From Bacteroidota bacterium (lineage in GTDB: Bacteria; Bacteroidota; Bacteroidia; UKL13-3): 64,000 nt of DNA. Below are positions 1 through 7,852 of this stretch, piece by piece. Within the stretch, counting starts at the first letter, position 1. Each line of letters starts with the position of its first letter. The DNA lies in contig JAZKBU010000006.1 of assembly GCA_040388375.1 (NCBI GenBank), positions 124,001 to 188,000 on the forward strand, given 5' to 3'. Under the pieces are notes generated by a model that did no database searches, was not told the DNA's origin, and was given only the letters and a program-made list of their open reading frames with translations. The translations under genes were made by a program, and so were the position numbers.

Positions 1-2143
1 TACAAACAGAGTCGGATGGAAAAAAACTAACACTTAAAACAGGTTTTTTATAAACCGTAATATATATATTTTCTGATTTCCGGCAACCATTGGTATCAAC
101 ACCTACAACTGTATAAGTACCAGAACTGGAAGGATTAAAAGGTACTCCGTTGGTATTGCCCGTTACCCATATATAAGCATTGGCACCTGATGCAGTCAGT
201 GTTAAAGGAGTAAGCGCACAAACGGCCATGGCTGATGCTGTTATAGTAATAACAGGCAGCGGCTTCACCTTTATTCTTACGCTATCTTTACTTGAACAAC
301 CGTTGGTATAAGAGCCTGTTACAATATAAGTGGTATCAAAAGTGGGTGATGCAATCACATTTGCCCCATTGGTAGAATTCAATCCAAATGCAGGACTCCA
401 CACATAAGTATCAGCACCTTTTGCTTTCAATAATGTACTTGATCCTTTGCATATAGTCTCTAATTCAGTGCTATCCTTTACAACAGGTGTTCTCTTTAAA
501 CGAACACTTACTACATCTGTATCAGTACAACCATAAGTATCAGTGCCTGTAACTTTATATGCTTTATAAACTGATTTAAAAACCTTGAATATGTTATTGT
601 TTATATTGGTAATTAATAATTCCTTGATGCCATCATTATCCAGATCACCTGAAGTTAATTCGAACGATCCGGTACCTATGGGATATGTTAAGGTATCTAA
701 AAATGAGTTAGCATTGATCACATTTTTCAGCCCTGCATTCCTGTGTATTTTAATGAGTCCTACATCGCTCGATACGGCTATATCATTTTTTTCATCACCA
801 TCTATATCTTCCACTAATAAGGAGCTGGGATATGCATTGGTATTAAAATCGACTTTAGCTTGTAGGGAACTTGTAGTAAGAGTGCCTGTGGTATGTATAT
901 TTTTAAATACTGAAATGGTATTAACAAAAAGATTAGTAATTACTACATCTTTTTTATTGTCCCTGTCAATATCAGCTACCGCTATATTATAAGGGTAGTT
1001 GCCTGTAACAAAATCAACTTTGCTGGCGAAAGAACTGCTGTTAATGGCACCTGAAGTGCTATTGTTTTGCAGAATAGAAATGGTATTGCTGGTGGAATTG
1101 GTTACTATAATATCCTCTTTGCCATCATCGTTCATATCAGTCATAGCAATATCAAAAGGTAAAGCTCCCACAGCAAAATCAACCCTGGTAGAAAAACTAC
1201 TGCTTATAATACCTCCTACACCTGTATTACGCAAAACAGAAACAGTATTGCCTCCCTGGTTAACAGTAATAATATCCTTTCTCCCATCGCCATCTACATC
1301 GCGGATTACTAAATTCAGCGGATTAGTTCCTGTTGCAAAATCAACCTTTGTGGCAAATGAAGCTGTATTAATTGCACCGGCTAAACCCATATTCCTGAAA
1401 ACAGAAACGGTGTTACCCAAATAATTTAATACCACTATGTCATTCTTGGTATCACCATCCATATCTGCTATTTCTATTCCCTGCGGGCCATTGCCTGTTG
1501 TAAAATTAACTTTGGCTTCTAAAAAGCTATCTACAATAGGCACTAAAGTTGATCCATATTTATTGCGGAATACTGATATGGTATTAGTGCTGTAACTACC
1601 CACTATTACATCTCTTTTACCATCGCCATCTAAATCGCCACTGGTTATGCTTTGCGGATTATTTAAAGTAAAAAAATGGCTTTGAAAAGCCATTAAATCA
1701 TCATTATCTGTTAATGGTGCAGGAAAAGAAACTCCATTTATTACACCATTATTCCACGTATAAGCATTCGCTCCTGTACCTGTTAAAGTTATAGGTGATT
1801 TAGCACAAACGTAATCACCGGGACTAATTACCCCCCGCACATTTGGTTTCGGTCTTAAAAAAACATTTTTTACATATGTAGTTCCATTGCCGGATATATC
1901 TAAAGGTTTAACGGTTACAGCTCCTGAAGTAGTTCCAAATATTACATAAATAGAATCTGTATTTTGTCCGTAGCTAATAAAGGTGCCCGCTGGCACTGTC
2001 CATAAATAAGAAACCGTTCCAGGTACAGGAGTCATTTTATAAGCAGCAGCATAACCTATACAAACAGAATCGCTACCAGCAATCTGAGCTTTCATTTGCA
2101 AGCTAATCAGTATAAAAAAACATATCAATATCCTGCTTTTCAT
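1..2143 (-). CDS. Secreted FG-GAP/VCBS repeat and Ig-like (PKD-type) protein, 3' part beyond window
   Basis: The frame is open from an ATG at 2143 to the window edge (714 codons seen); the C-terminus is missing. A signal peptide ending in KAQ (residues 1-20) is followed by a Cys-containing Ig-like domain, then seven repeats of about 50 residues between roughly 165 and 520, each with a calcium-loop pattern such as DLDGDGKRD or DMDGDTKND followed by NT(I/V)SVFRN. At least two more Ig-like domains follow (GANAYIW, DTNGC). Such proteins are exported through the type IX system in Bacteroidota and act at the cell surface; the sorting tail would lie outside the window. The repeat block seems inserted inside one Ig domain (see findings). 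The substrate or adhesion target is unknown. The plus-strand reading frames across it are shadows. Confidence 0.9.
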   Translation of the reverse strand, partial: MKSRILICFFILISLQMKAQIAGSDSVCIGYAAAYKMTPVPGTVSYLWTVPAGTFISYGQNTDSIYVIFGTTSGAVTVKPLDISGNGTTYVKNVFLRPKPNVRGVISPGDYVCAKSPITLTGTGANAYTWNNGVINGVSFPAPLTDNDDLMAFQSHFFTLNNPQSITSGDLDGDGKRDVIVGSYSTNTISVFRNKYGSTLVPIVDSFLEAKVNFTTGNGPQGIEIADMDGDTKNDIVVLNYLGNTVSVFRNMGLAGAINTASFATKVDFATGTNPLNLVIRDVDGDGRKDIITVNQGGNTVSVLRNTGVGGIISSSFSTRVDFAVGALPFDIAMTDMNDDGKEDIIVTNSTSNTISILQNNSTSGAINSSSFASKVDFVTGNYPYNIAVADIDRDNKKDVVITNLFVNTISVFKNIHTTGTLTTSSLQAKVDFNTNAYPSSLLVEDIDGDEKNDIAVSSDVGLIKIHRNAGLKNVINANSFLDTLTYPIGTGSFELTSGDLDNDGIKELLITNINNNIFKVFKSVYKAYKVTGTDTYGCTDTDVVSVRLKRTPVVKDSTELETICKGSSTLLKAKGADTYVWSPAFGLNSTNGANVIASPTFDTTYIVTGSYTNGCSSKDSVRIKVKPLPVITITASAMAVCALTPLTLTASGANAYIWVTGNTNGVPFNPSSSGTYTVVGVDTNGCRKSENIYITVYKKPVLSVSFFPSDSVC

Positions 2144-2280
2144 TTTTAATAAATTAAATGATGAACAAATGGCCACAAAGTAATACAAGCACTTTAACGA
2201 AGTAAGCCAATTATAATAATAGAAAAAATAGTAAAATTGTTAATAATTTATAAATTAATGGCGGTAAACACCCTTGCTTG

Positions 2281-2311
2281 TTTGCATACTCAGGGCAAAT
2301 AAGTTTATTTG
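2281..2311 (+). promoter_or_regulatory. Bacteroidota-type promoter for the methyltransferase gene
   Basis: TTTG (2281-2284), 19 bases, then TTTATTTG (2304-2311). This is the family consensus TTTG-N19-TAnnTTTG with one mismatch. Expected transcript start is near 2318, leaving a leader of about 45 bases before the ATG at 2362. Confidence 0.55.
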
Positions 2312-2361
2312 CCTGTAATAAAATATAAGGCTACGAAAGCCTGCTTTAACAACAAAACTAA

Positions 2362-3165
2362 ATGACAACAGAAATAGATTACTTAAGTATTAATAAAGAA
2401 TCGTGGAATAACAGAACGGATGCACACGTAGCTTCTGACTTTTACGATGTACCGGGTTTTATAAAAGGCAATACCTCGCTCTGCGATATAGAACTAAAAT
2501 TGTTAGGCGACATAAAAGGCAAAAGCATTTTGCACCTCCAATGCCATTTTGGACAAGACACCATTTCATTACAGCGATTGGGAGCACAAGCAACGGGCGT
2601 TGACTTATCAGACAAAGCCATTGCAAGTGCCATTGATTTAGCTAAAAAAACAAATACCGATGCTCGTTTTATTTGTTCTGATATTTATGATTTACCCAAC
2701 CATTTAAATGAAAAATTTGATATTGTATTTACCAGCTATGGAACCATAGGTTGGTTACCTGACCTTACCAAATGGGCTCAGGTAGTATCAAAGTATTTAA
2801 AGCCAAATGGGCAATTTGTGTTTGCTGAATTTCATCCGGTAGTTTGGATGTTTGATGACTATTTTAAAGAAATTGGCTACAATTATTTTAATACAGGCGC
2901 CATTGTAGAAACTGAAAGCGGAACTTATGCCGACCGCAATGCCGATATAAAACAAGAGTACGTAATGTGGAACCATGGCATGAGTGAAGTGTTAAATAGT
3001 TTAATTCAAAACGGATTGGAGATAAATTCATTTGATGAGTTTGACTACTCGCCATACAATTGTTTTAAAGAAACCGTTGAAGTAGGCCCAAAACAATTCC
3101 GTATTAAACATTTGGGTAATAAAATACCAATGGTGTATGCATTGGTAGCCACTAAAAAACAGTAA
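2362..3165 (+). CDS. Class I SAM-dependent methyltransferase
   Basis: 267 residues. A Rossmann-type SAM site is clear: motif I around residues 55-75 (LHLQCHFGQDTISLQRLGA, with VDLSDKAI as the acidic strand-2 loop), then CSDIYDLP and FDIVFTSYGTIGWLPD for motifs II/III. The N-terminus (YLSINKESWNNRT) is typical of the small-molecule methyltransferases often annotated UbiE-like or Methyltransf_25. The acceptor substrate cannot be read from sequence. It is monocistronic, between two secreted-protein genes on the other strand, with its own promoter at 2281-2311. The fold assignment is secure; any specific role would be a guess. Confidence 0.9.
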   Translation: MTTEIDYLSINKESWNNRTDAHVASDFYDVPGFIKGNTSLCDIELKLLGDIKGKSILHLQCHFGQDTISLQRLGAQATGVDLSDKAIASAIDLAKKTNTDARFICSDIYDLPNHLNEKFDIVFTSYGTIGWLPDLTKWAQVVSKYLKPNGQFVFAEFHPVVWMFDDYFKEIGYNYFNTGAIVETESGTYADRNADIKQEYVMWNHGMSEVLNSLIQNGLEINSFDEFDYSPYNCFKETVEVGPKQFRIKHLGNKIPMVYALVATKKQ

Positions 3166-3180
3166 TCGTTTAAAATAAAA

Positions 3181-3211
3181 CACCCAACTATTTACGAAAA
3201 ACAGTTAGGTG
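3181..3211. terminator. Weak hairpin between convergent genes
   Basis: CACCCAACT (3181-3189) can pair with AGTTAGGTG (3203-3211) with one mismatch. It lies between the ends of the methyltransferase gene and the convergent T9SS gene. There is no strong T-run, so termination is only a possibility. Confidence 0.3.
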
Positions 3212-3242
3212 TAATGAGGATAGTCTTATTCTTAAATTAAAA

Positions 3243-4256
3243 CTAGTTTTTTATAAACTTCTTGCTACTGGTACCAATAGCAGTAGTAAGCTTAACGAAG
3301 TAAAATCCGCTTGTTAAATGGCTTACTGCAATACCTGCACTGGTTTCATTTCCTTCAGTCAATAACTTTCCGGCAATATTGTAAACAGCATACGATAAAA
3401 CCGGCTGTGCTGATTGAATATATAAAACATCGGTAACGGGCATAGGATATATATTAAAGCTATTACCATCCAATTCCTTTGTTCCTGTTTGCGGATTTCT
3501 GTTTACCCAAGTTATAAAGTTATGTAATCCTTTCATTGGGTTACTGTCTTTACTAAACAAGCAAGTACTGTTTATACTGGTACCGGCAATGGTATTATCC
3601 CAAGTGTGCGTTGCATCTGTCATGCGGGTAGCAAAATCAGTATTACTGGCTCCTTTTATGCCTACCGATAAATTATTACTTACATTAGCGTTTAATCCCA
3701 TGTAGCCATAAGTAATTTGTACACGGTCATCTTCAAAAGCAAACAATTGCATTTGAATCGTCATGGTATCAGCACCATCAACATCGTTCAATGCATCAAA
3801 ACGCGAAGTATTTTTCCACTCAATAATAAAGTTATCAATGCGCCCAATAAAATACTGAGGACCCGAGCGAATAGTAGTTGCAGGGCCAGAAATACGTGGA
3901 TGCAAATCAATACCAAAAGCACATACTACACCCTTAACACCGGCAGGTAAAACAGCAGTCATGGGATTTGTAATACCAAACAACTCACTTGGTTGTGCAG
4001 GGCCAAACCATATAAAACCATTTTCCGAAATACCCACTGAGTCATAAAAAGCACCATTAAATTTAAAGTTGTAACCAATTTTCACTTTAGCCGGCAATAC
4101 CATATCATCGGCAATGGTGTGTGTAGTTACATTGGTATCGTTAGGATCTAATTCAAATAGCTGTCCACCCTCTCTTATAAATTGGTACTGACTAATTTGC
4201 GCCATGCCTGCAAAGGCAAAAAATAAGGGCAATATGCTTGTAATAATACGTTTCAT
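3243..4256 (-). CDS. Secreted protein with type IX secretion C-terminal sorting domain
   Basis: 337 residues with a signal peptide (MKRIITSILPLFFAFAGMAQ). The last 75 residues form a type A T9SS sorting domain: FNIYPMPVTDVLYIQS, then VYNIAGKL, then GFYFVKLTT and a basic end KKFIKN. The middle (residues 30-250) is beta-rich, with elements such as IGYNFKFNGAFYDSVGIS that are common in Bacteroidota surface proteins with no assigned enzyme activity. It is therefore predicted to cross the outer membrane by T9SS and be released or anchored on the surface. No catalytic motif was found. A TTTATTTG box lies on the minus strand just upstream. Confidence 0.85.
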   Translation of the reverse strand: MKRIITSILPLFFAFAGMAQISQYQFIREGGQLFELDPNDTNVTTHTIADDMVLPAKVKIGYNFKFNGAFYDSVGISENGFIWFGPAQPSELFGITNPMTAVLPAGVKGVVCAFGIDLHPRISGPATTIRSGPQYFIGRIDNFIIEWKNTSRFDALNDVDGADTMTIQMQLFAFEDDRVQITYGYMGLNANVSNNLSVGIKGASNTDFATRMTDATHTWDNTIAGTSINSTCLFSKDSNPMKGLHNFITWVNRNPQTGTKELDGNSFNIYPMPVTDVLYIQSAQPVLSYAVYNIAGKLLTEGNETSAGIAVSHLTSGFYFVKLTTAIGTSSKKFIKN

Positions 4257-4279
4257 GTTATGTATAAAATTTAGGGGTG

Positions 4280-4287
4280 CAAATAAA
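4280..4287 (-). promoter_or_regulatory. -7-like box for the T9SS protein gene
   Basis: On the minus strand this reads TTTATTTG, the same one-mismatch variant of TAnnTTTG found before the two neighbouring plus-strand genes. It ends 23 bases before the ATG at 4256. No convincing TTTG partner sits 19 bases further upstream. Confidence 0.35.
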
Positions 4288-4440
4288 CAACATCAACTAT
4301 TTAATTTATGTAAAGAATTAATCCAACCCGTGTTTGTTTGTAATGAACGCCATAAATAAATGTTTAAACCATTTTACACATCACACTTTTTGTTCTTGTT
4401 AGCCTGTTGAATTTTAAAACTTACAGGTATTCAAAACTTA

Positions 4441-4471
4441 TTTGCAAACTACCCGTAAATGAATTTATTTG
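4441..4471 (+). promoter_or_regulatory. Bacteroidota-type promoter for the HEAT-repeat gene
   Basis: TTTG (4441-4444), 19 bases, TTTATTTG (4464-4471). An ATG at 4459 lies inside the spacer and so upstream of the predicted transcript start (about 4478); this argues for the ATG at 4492 as the real start of the following gene. Confidence 0.55.
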
Positions 4472-4491
4472 CTTGTAGTAAATATCAAAAT

Positions 4492-5466
4492 ATGACAATA
4501 GACCCTTACTTGGCTGACTTAATAGATAGAATGACTGACCGTTCGGACAGCATAATAGATATGCCTGATGGGACAAAGCAATCAAACTCACATGCAAAAT
4601 TTTACAATGCATATATAGAAGCAAAAGCATTAAACAATACTGCCTATTTTGAACAGCTAAAACATTTTATTGAAAAAACAAAAAAGGAAGATTTAAAACA
4701 AAAAGCTTATGCGATTTTAATATCCATCTATGCAAACACCGGGGAAGAAAGCATTATAAACTATGTACTCGACAGGCTTGCTGTGGAGCAAAAAGAATGG
4801 ACACTTCATACTATTTTATTCGAAATTGAGCACATGAAGAATCCATTGCCAAGCCATATATTTATTGATAATATTCTACATTTAACAACCAATAAAAAAC
4901 ATATAGTCCGCGATAATGCTATAACCTGCTTAAAAAACACAAACAATACCAAAGCGGAAGAAAAGTTAATTGAAATAATCAGCCATGCCACCGACCCATT
5001 TCAGTTAACTTATGCTAACGGTACATTAGCAAAAATAGGAACCCAAAAATCAATACCCTATTTACAAAAACTAACAAACCATAAGCAACAAAATGTAGCA
5101 GCAAGTGCATTGGGTGCTATTTTAAAGCTGTCTGACAGTTCTTATTTGCCTTTATTTATTGAACACCTTGAAAATGGAAAACTAAAATACTTAGGATTGG
5201 AAGGAGTTATTAGATATGGCGATAAAGATGTTGTTCCCATAATTGAAAAACGAGTAAAAGAACTTGTATCTAAAAAGAGAGCAATGCAGCTATATTTATC
5301 AAAAGACGAAACTGAACTAACCTTTGCAATGCGTTTTCTGACAAACTACGTAGCAGAATTTAACAGTATAAAAAACCTGTATCAGTTACTCATTACAAAA
5401 AAGGCGGCCCTGCTTTGGAACAATGAAATACAATGGTTGAACGACAATAAAAAGAGTTTTGAATAA
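4492..5466 (+). CDS. HEAT-repeat protein of unknown function
   Basis: 324 residues from the ATG at 4492, preferred over an in-frame ATG at 4459 because a promoter box ends at 4471. The sequence is alpha-helical with repeated pairs of helices, for example HIVRDNAITCLKNTNNTKAE, FQLTYANGTLAKIGTQKSIP and QNVAASALGAILKLSDSSYL, the pattern of HEAT/PBS-lyase type repeats that serve as protein-binding scaffolds. No signal peptide or membrane segment, so it is cytoplasmic. It is followed after 15 bases by the DUF4180 gene, so the two are probably co-transcribed. The partner is unknown. Confidence 0.75.
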   Translation: MTIDPYLADLIDRMTDRSDSIIDMPDGTKQSNSHAKFYNAYIEAKALNNTAYFEQLKHFIEKTKKEDLKQKAYAILISIYANTGEESIINYVLDRLAVEQKEWTLHTILFEIEHMKNPLPSHIFIDNILHLTTNKKHIVRDNAITCLKNTNNTKAEEKLIEIISHATDPFQLTYANGTLAKIGTQKSIPYLQKLTNHKQQNVAASALGAILKLSDSSYLPLFIEHLENGKLKYLGLEGVIRYGDKDVVPIIEKRVKELVSKKRAMQLYLSKDETELTFAMRFLTNYVAEFNSIKNLYQLLITKKAALLWNNEIQWLNDNKKSFE

Positions 5467-5481
5467 AAACATTAACACCAA

Positions 5482-5841
5482 ATGAAAATTGAAACACACC
5501 ATATAAAAAATACAAAAATTGCCGAAGTTATTTCTACTGATACCATTATAAAAAGGGCTGAGGATGGATTGGATTTATTAGGTAATTTATACTATCAGGA
5601 CTTTGATAAAATAATTATACATCAACACAATATTACTCCTGATTTTTTTGATTTAAAGACTGGCATAGCAGGCGATATACTGCAAAAGTTTTCAAACTAC
5701 AGAGTACGTTTGGCTATAGTTGGTAATTTTACCCACTATACTAGCAAAAGCATAAATGACTTTATATTTGAGAGCAACAAAGCAGGGCAAATTAGTTTTG
5801 TAAATTCAACCGAAGAGGCCATCAATAAACTTTCAAGTTAA
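5482..5841 (+). CDS. DUF4180 domain protein
   Basis: 119 residues spanning the whole DUF4180 family: an N-terminal strand pair (IAEVIST), the central FDKIIIHQHNITPDFFDLKT, the GIAGDILQKFSNYRVRLAIV core and a C-terminal SINDFIFESNKAG. The family has an alpha/beta fold resembling STAS-like proteins, but no biochemical role is established as far as I know. It lies 15 bases after the HEAT gene and 74 before the DinB-like gene in a same-strand run of small cytoplasmic genes, a context that suggests a stress or accessory role without proving one. Confidence 0.8.
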   Translation: MKIETHHIKNTKIAEVISTDTIIKRAEDGLDLLGNLYYQDFDKIIIHQHNITPDFFDLKTGIAGDILQKFSNYRVRLAIVGNFTHYTSKSINDFIFESNKAGQISFVNSTEEAINKLSS

Positions 5842-5915
5842 GCTTACAACAATACATTTCCCTTGAGTAATTTTCCCATCAATGTAAAACACTGGCAAAG
5901 CAAAATACAAAGTAT

Positions 5916-6389
5916 ATGAATTTAACTAAACAAATAGCAAAGCATGTAAGAGATGTTCATTTTGGAGGCAACTGGACTACCTCCAACCTGAAAGATAATT
6001 TAGCCGGTGTTACATGGCAACAAGCCACTACGCAAGTATATTCATTCAATACCATTGCAACGCTTGTTTTCCATATAAACTATTATGTAAGTGCCGTACT
6101 AAAAGTATTACAAGGCGAACCACTACAAGCACACGATAAATTTAGTTTTGATTGTCCACCTATTCAATCACAGGCAGACTGGGAACAATTACAGCAAAAA
6201 GTGTGGACAGATGCAGAAACCTTTGCTAACTTAATAGAGCAGCTACCTGAAAACAAGTTACTCGATTTTTTTTCAGACGAAAAATATGGAAACTACTTTA
6301 GAAATTTACATGGCATTATTGAGCATACCCATTACCACCTTGGGCAAATTGCCTTAATCAAAAAAATAGTATTACATAACAATAACTAA
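5916..6389 (+). CDS. DinB-like / DUF1572-type four-helix protein
   Basis: 157 residues, all-helical. Metal-site histidines typical of the DinB/YfiT superfamily are visible: one in TLVFHINYYV (residue about 52) and two in the C-terminal EHTHYHLGQIALIKK helix. The N-terminal HVRDVHFGGNWT is characteristic of the subgroup that Bacteroidota genomes carry in many copies. Members of this superfamily include metal-dependent thiol transferases (bacillithiol or mycothiol type), but the substrate of this one is unknown. The next gene starts 3 bases after the stop, so they are in one operon. Confidence 0.8.
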   Translation: MNLTKQIAKHVRDVHFGGNWTTSNLKDNLAGVTWQQATTQVYSFNTIATLVFHINYYVSAVLKVLQGEPLQAHDKFSFDCPPIQSQADWEQLQQKVWTDAETFANLIEQLPENKLLDFFSDEKYGNYFRNLHGIIEHTHYHLGQIALIKKIVLHNNN

Positions 6390-6392
6390 ACC

Positions 6393-6869
6393 ATGCTAAT
6401 CAGACAATATACTCCTGCCGACAGACTCCAATGCATAGACATATTCAATAGCAATTGTCCAACCTATTTAGACCCGAGTGAAATAAATGGATTAGAGAAT
6501 TGGCTCAATGGCTTAGATAAAGGAGAAATAGTATATAAAAATTCCGCTGCTGATTTCTTTTATGTAGTAGAACATAACAATACCGTAATAGCCTGCGGTG
6601 GATTTTATATTGTTAAAGACAAACAACAAGCCAACATGACCTGGGGTATGGTTAACAACTTATGCCATAAACAAGGTTATGGCAAACAATTGTTTCAATA
6701 CCGTGTAATACAAATAAAAAAACTATTCCCTACACATAGTATTGTACTAGACACCTCTCAACATACCTATCCTTTCTTTGAGCGATTCGGTTTCACTGTA
6801 ACCAATATAATACCCAATGCTTACGGCCCCGGGCTAGACAGATACGACATGATTAATACCGGACAATAA
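6393..6869 (+). CDS. GNAT family N-acetyltransferase
   Basis: 158 residues. The fold starts with IRQYTPADRLQCIDIF and has the acetyl-CoA pyrophosphate loop at MTWGMVNNLCHKQGYGKQLF (motif A, Q-x-x-G-x-G/A type), followed by the C-terminal FFERFGFTV strand-loop. This supports transfer of an acetyl group to an amine of a small molecule or protein. The acceptor is not predictable. It directly follows the DinB-like gene (3 bases) and precedes a VOC protein by 37 bases. Confidence 0.88.
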   Translation: MLIRQYTPADRLQCIDIFNSNCPTYLDPSEINGLENWLNGLDKGEIVYKNSAADFFYVVEHNNTVIACGGFYIVKDKQQANMTWGMVNNLCHKQGYGKQLFQYRVIQIKKLFPTHSIVLDTSQHTYPFFERFGFTVTNIIPNAYGPGLDRYDMINTGQ

Positions 6870-6906
6870 CTTAAGAAAATTTACATTTACAACGAATAAA
6901 ACCATT

Positions 6907-7263
6907 ATGCTGACAGCAATAAACCCTAAATTACCGATGCGCGATAAAGCCACCACAAAAGACTTTTACCTGAATAAATTAGGGTTTAAAGAACTGGGAA
7001 GTGCTGATTTTGACGGCTACTTAATGGTAGCTAAAGACAATATAGAAATTCACTTTTTTGAGTTTAAAGCACTTGACCCAAAAGAAAATTACGGGCAGGT
7101 TTATGTAAGAACAAACAGCATTGACAGTTTGTACCAAGAGATGTTAGACAACAAAGTGGAGATACATCCCAACGGACATTTGCAAACCAAACACTGGCAA
7201 CAAAAAGAATTCTCCATACTTGACCCGGACAACAATTTACTGACCTTCGGGCAAAGTTTATGA
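6907..7263 (+). CDS. VOC superfamily protein, bleomycin-resistance-like
   Basis: 118 residues, a single glyoxalase/bleomycin-resistance/dioxygenase module: PKLPMRDKATTKDFYLNKLG, DGYLMVAKDNIEIHFFEF and the C-terminal EFSILDPDNNLLTFGQ. The ending matches the BRP type that binds glycopeptide antibiotics as a dimer, but many bacterial VOC proteins of this size have other, unknown ligands, and resistance should not be inferred. It sits in the run of small genes between 4.5 and 7.8 kb. Confidence 0.82.
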   Translation: MLTAINPKLPMRDKATTKDFYLNKLGFKELGSADFDGYLMVAKDNIEIHFFEFKALDPKENYGQVYVRTNSIDSLYQEMLDNKVEIHPNGHLQTKHWQQKEFSILDPDNNLLTFGQSL

Positions 7264-7305
7264 ACCGATATTAAATGACAAAAGAAAATTAATAATCTTA
7301 CAAAA

Positions 7306-7767
7306 ATGACTTCAGAAATTATTACTACAACACCAGACTGCGAAATTGTAAGCACTAGAATTGTTAACGCACCAAGAGAACTTGTATATAAAGCATGGAC
7401 AGACCCAAACCATTTAAAAAACTGGTGGGGGCCTAAAGGCTTTACCAATACGTTTAACGAGTTTGACTTAAGACCGGGTGGAAAATGGAGTTTTATTATG
7501 CATGGACCCGACAAAGGAAATTATGCCAATGAATGTGAATTTATAAAGATAGAAAAGCCTGCACTTATTGCCTGGAAACGATTTTCCAAACCATTATTTC
7601 AAGTACTGGCAACATTTGAAGAAGTAGCAGACAACAAAACAAAAATTGTTTTTAAAATGCTTTTTGATTCAGCAGACGAATGCAACAAACTAAAAAAATT
7701 TGTACCCGAAAAAAATGAAGAAAACTTCGACAAGCTGGAAGATGAATTAATAAAAATGACCTTATAG
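7306..7767 (+). CDS. SRPBCC / AHSA1-like domain protein
   Basis: 153 residues. The START-like ligand-binding fold is recognisable from IVNAPRELVYKAWTDPNHLK, WWGPKGFTN, FDLRPGGKWSFIMHGPDG-like region, and the C-terminal helix NFDKLEDELIKM. This is the Aha1/CalC-related group that is abundant in Bacteroidota and often paired with ArsR-type regulators or VOC genes; here the VOC gene lies 42 bases upstream. It probably binds a hydrophobic ligand in a deep cavity; the ligand is unknown. An imperfect palindrome begins at its stop codon. Confidence 0.85.
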   Translation: MTSEIITTTPDCEIVSTRIVNAPRELVYKAWTDPNHLKNWWGPKGFTNTFNEFDLRPGGKWSFIMHGPDKGNYANECEFIKIEKPALIAWKRFSKPLFQVLATFEEVADNKTKIVFKMLFDSADECNKLKKFVPEKNEENFDKLEDELIKMTL

Positions 7768-7794
7768 TAGAGCCGTTGCACACAACGACCCTAC
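7767..7794. repeat. Imperfect copy of the GTTGCATGCAAC palindromic repeat
   Basis: GTAGAGCCGTTGCA (7767-7780) faces CACAACGACCCTAC (7781-7794), pairing at most positions. The core resembles the perfect copies at 12954-12987 and 17997-18028 with mutations. It overlaps the stop codon of the SRPBCC gene. Confidence 0.5.
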
Positions 7795-7834
7795 CAGTTT
7801 GAAACAATAGCCTAAAAAATTTGATGTAAATAAA

Positions 7835-7842
7835 TAGTTTTG
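7835..7842 (+). promoter_or_regulatory. -7 box before pbpC
   Basis: TAGTTTTG fits TAnnTTTG exactly and ends 10 bases before the TTG start codon at 7853, predicting an extremely short leader. No TTTG at the standard distance upstream. Confidence 0.4.
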
Positions 7843-7852
7843 TGATTTACAA

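Noticed and set aside
585-1424. Two open frames on the plus strand in the first 1.5 kb
   Set aside because: They run antisense to the FG-GAP repeats of a strong secreted protein gene and only mirror its repeat periodicity (Ser/Leu-rich, no start context).
6907-7263. Antibiotic-resistance gene for bleomycin
   Set aside because: The VOC fold is shared by many unrelated proteins and no resistance context is present; only the fold is claimed.
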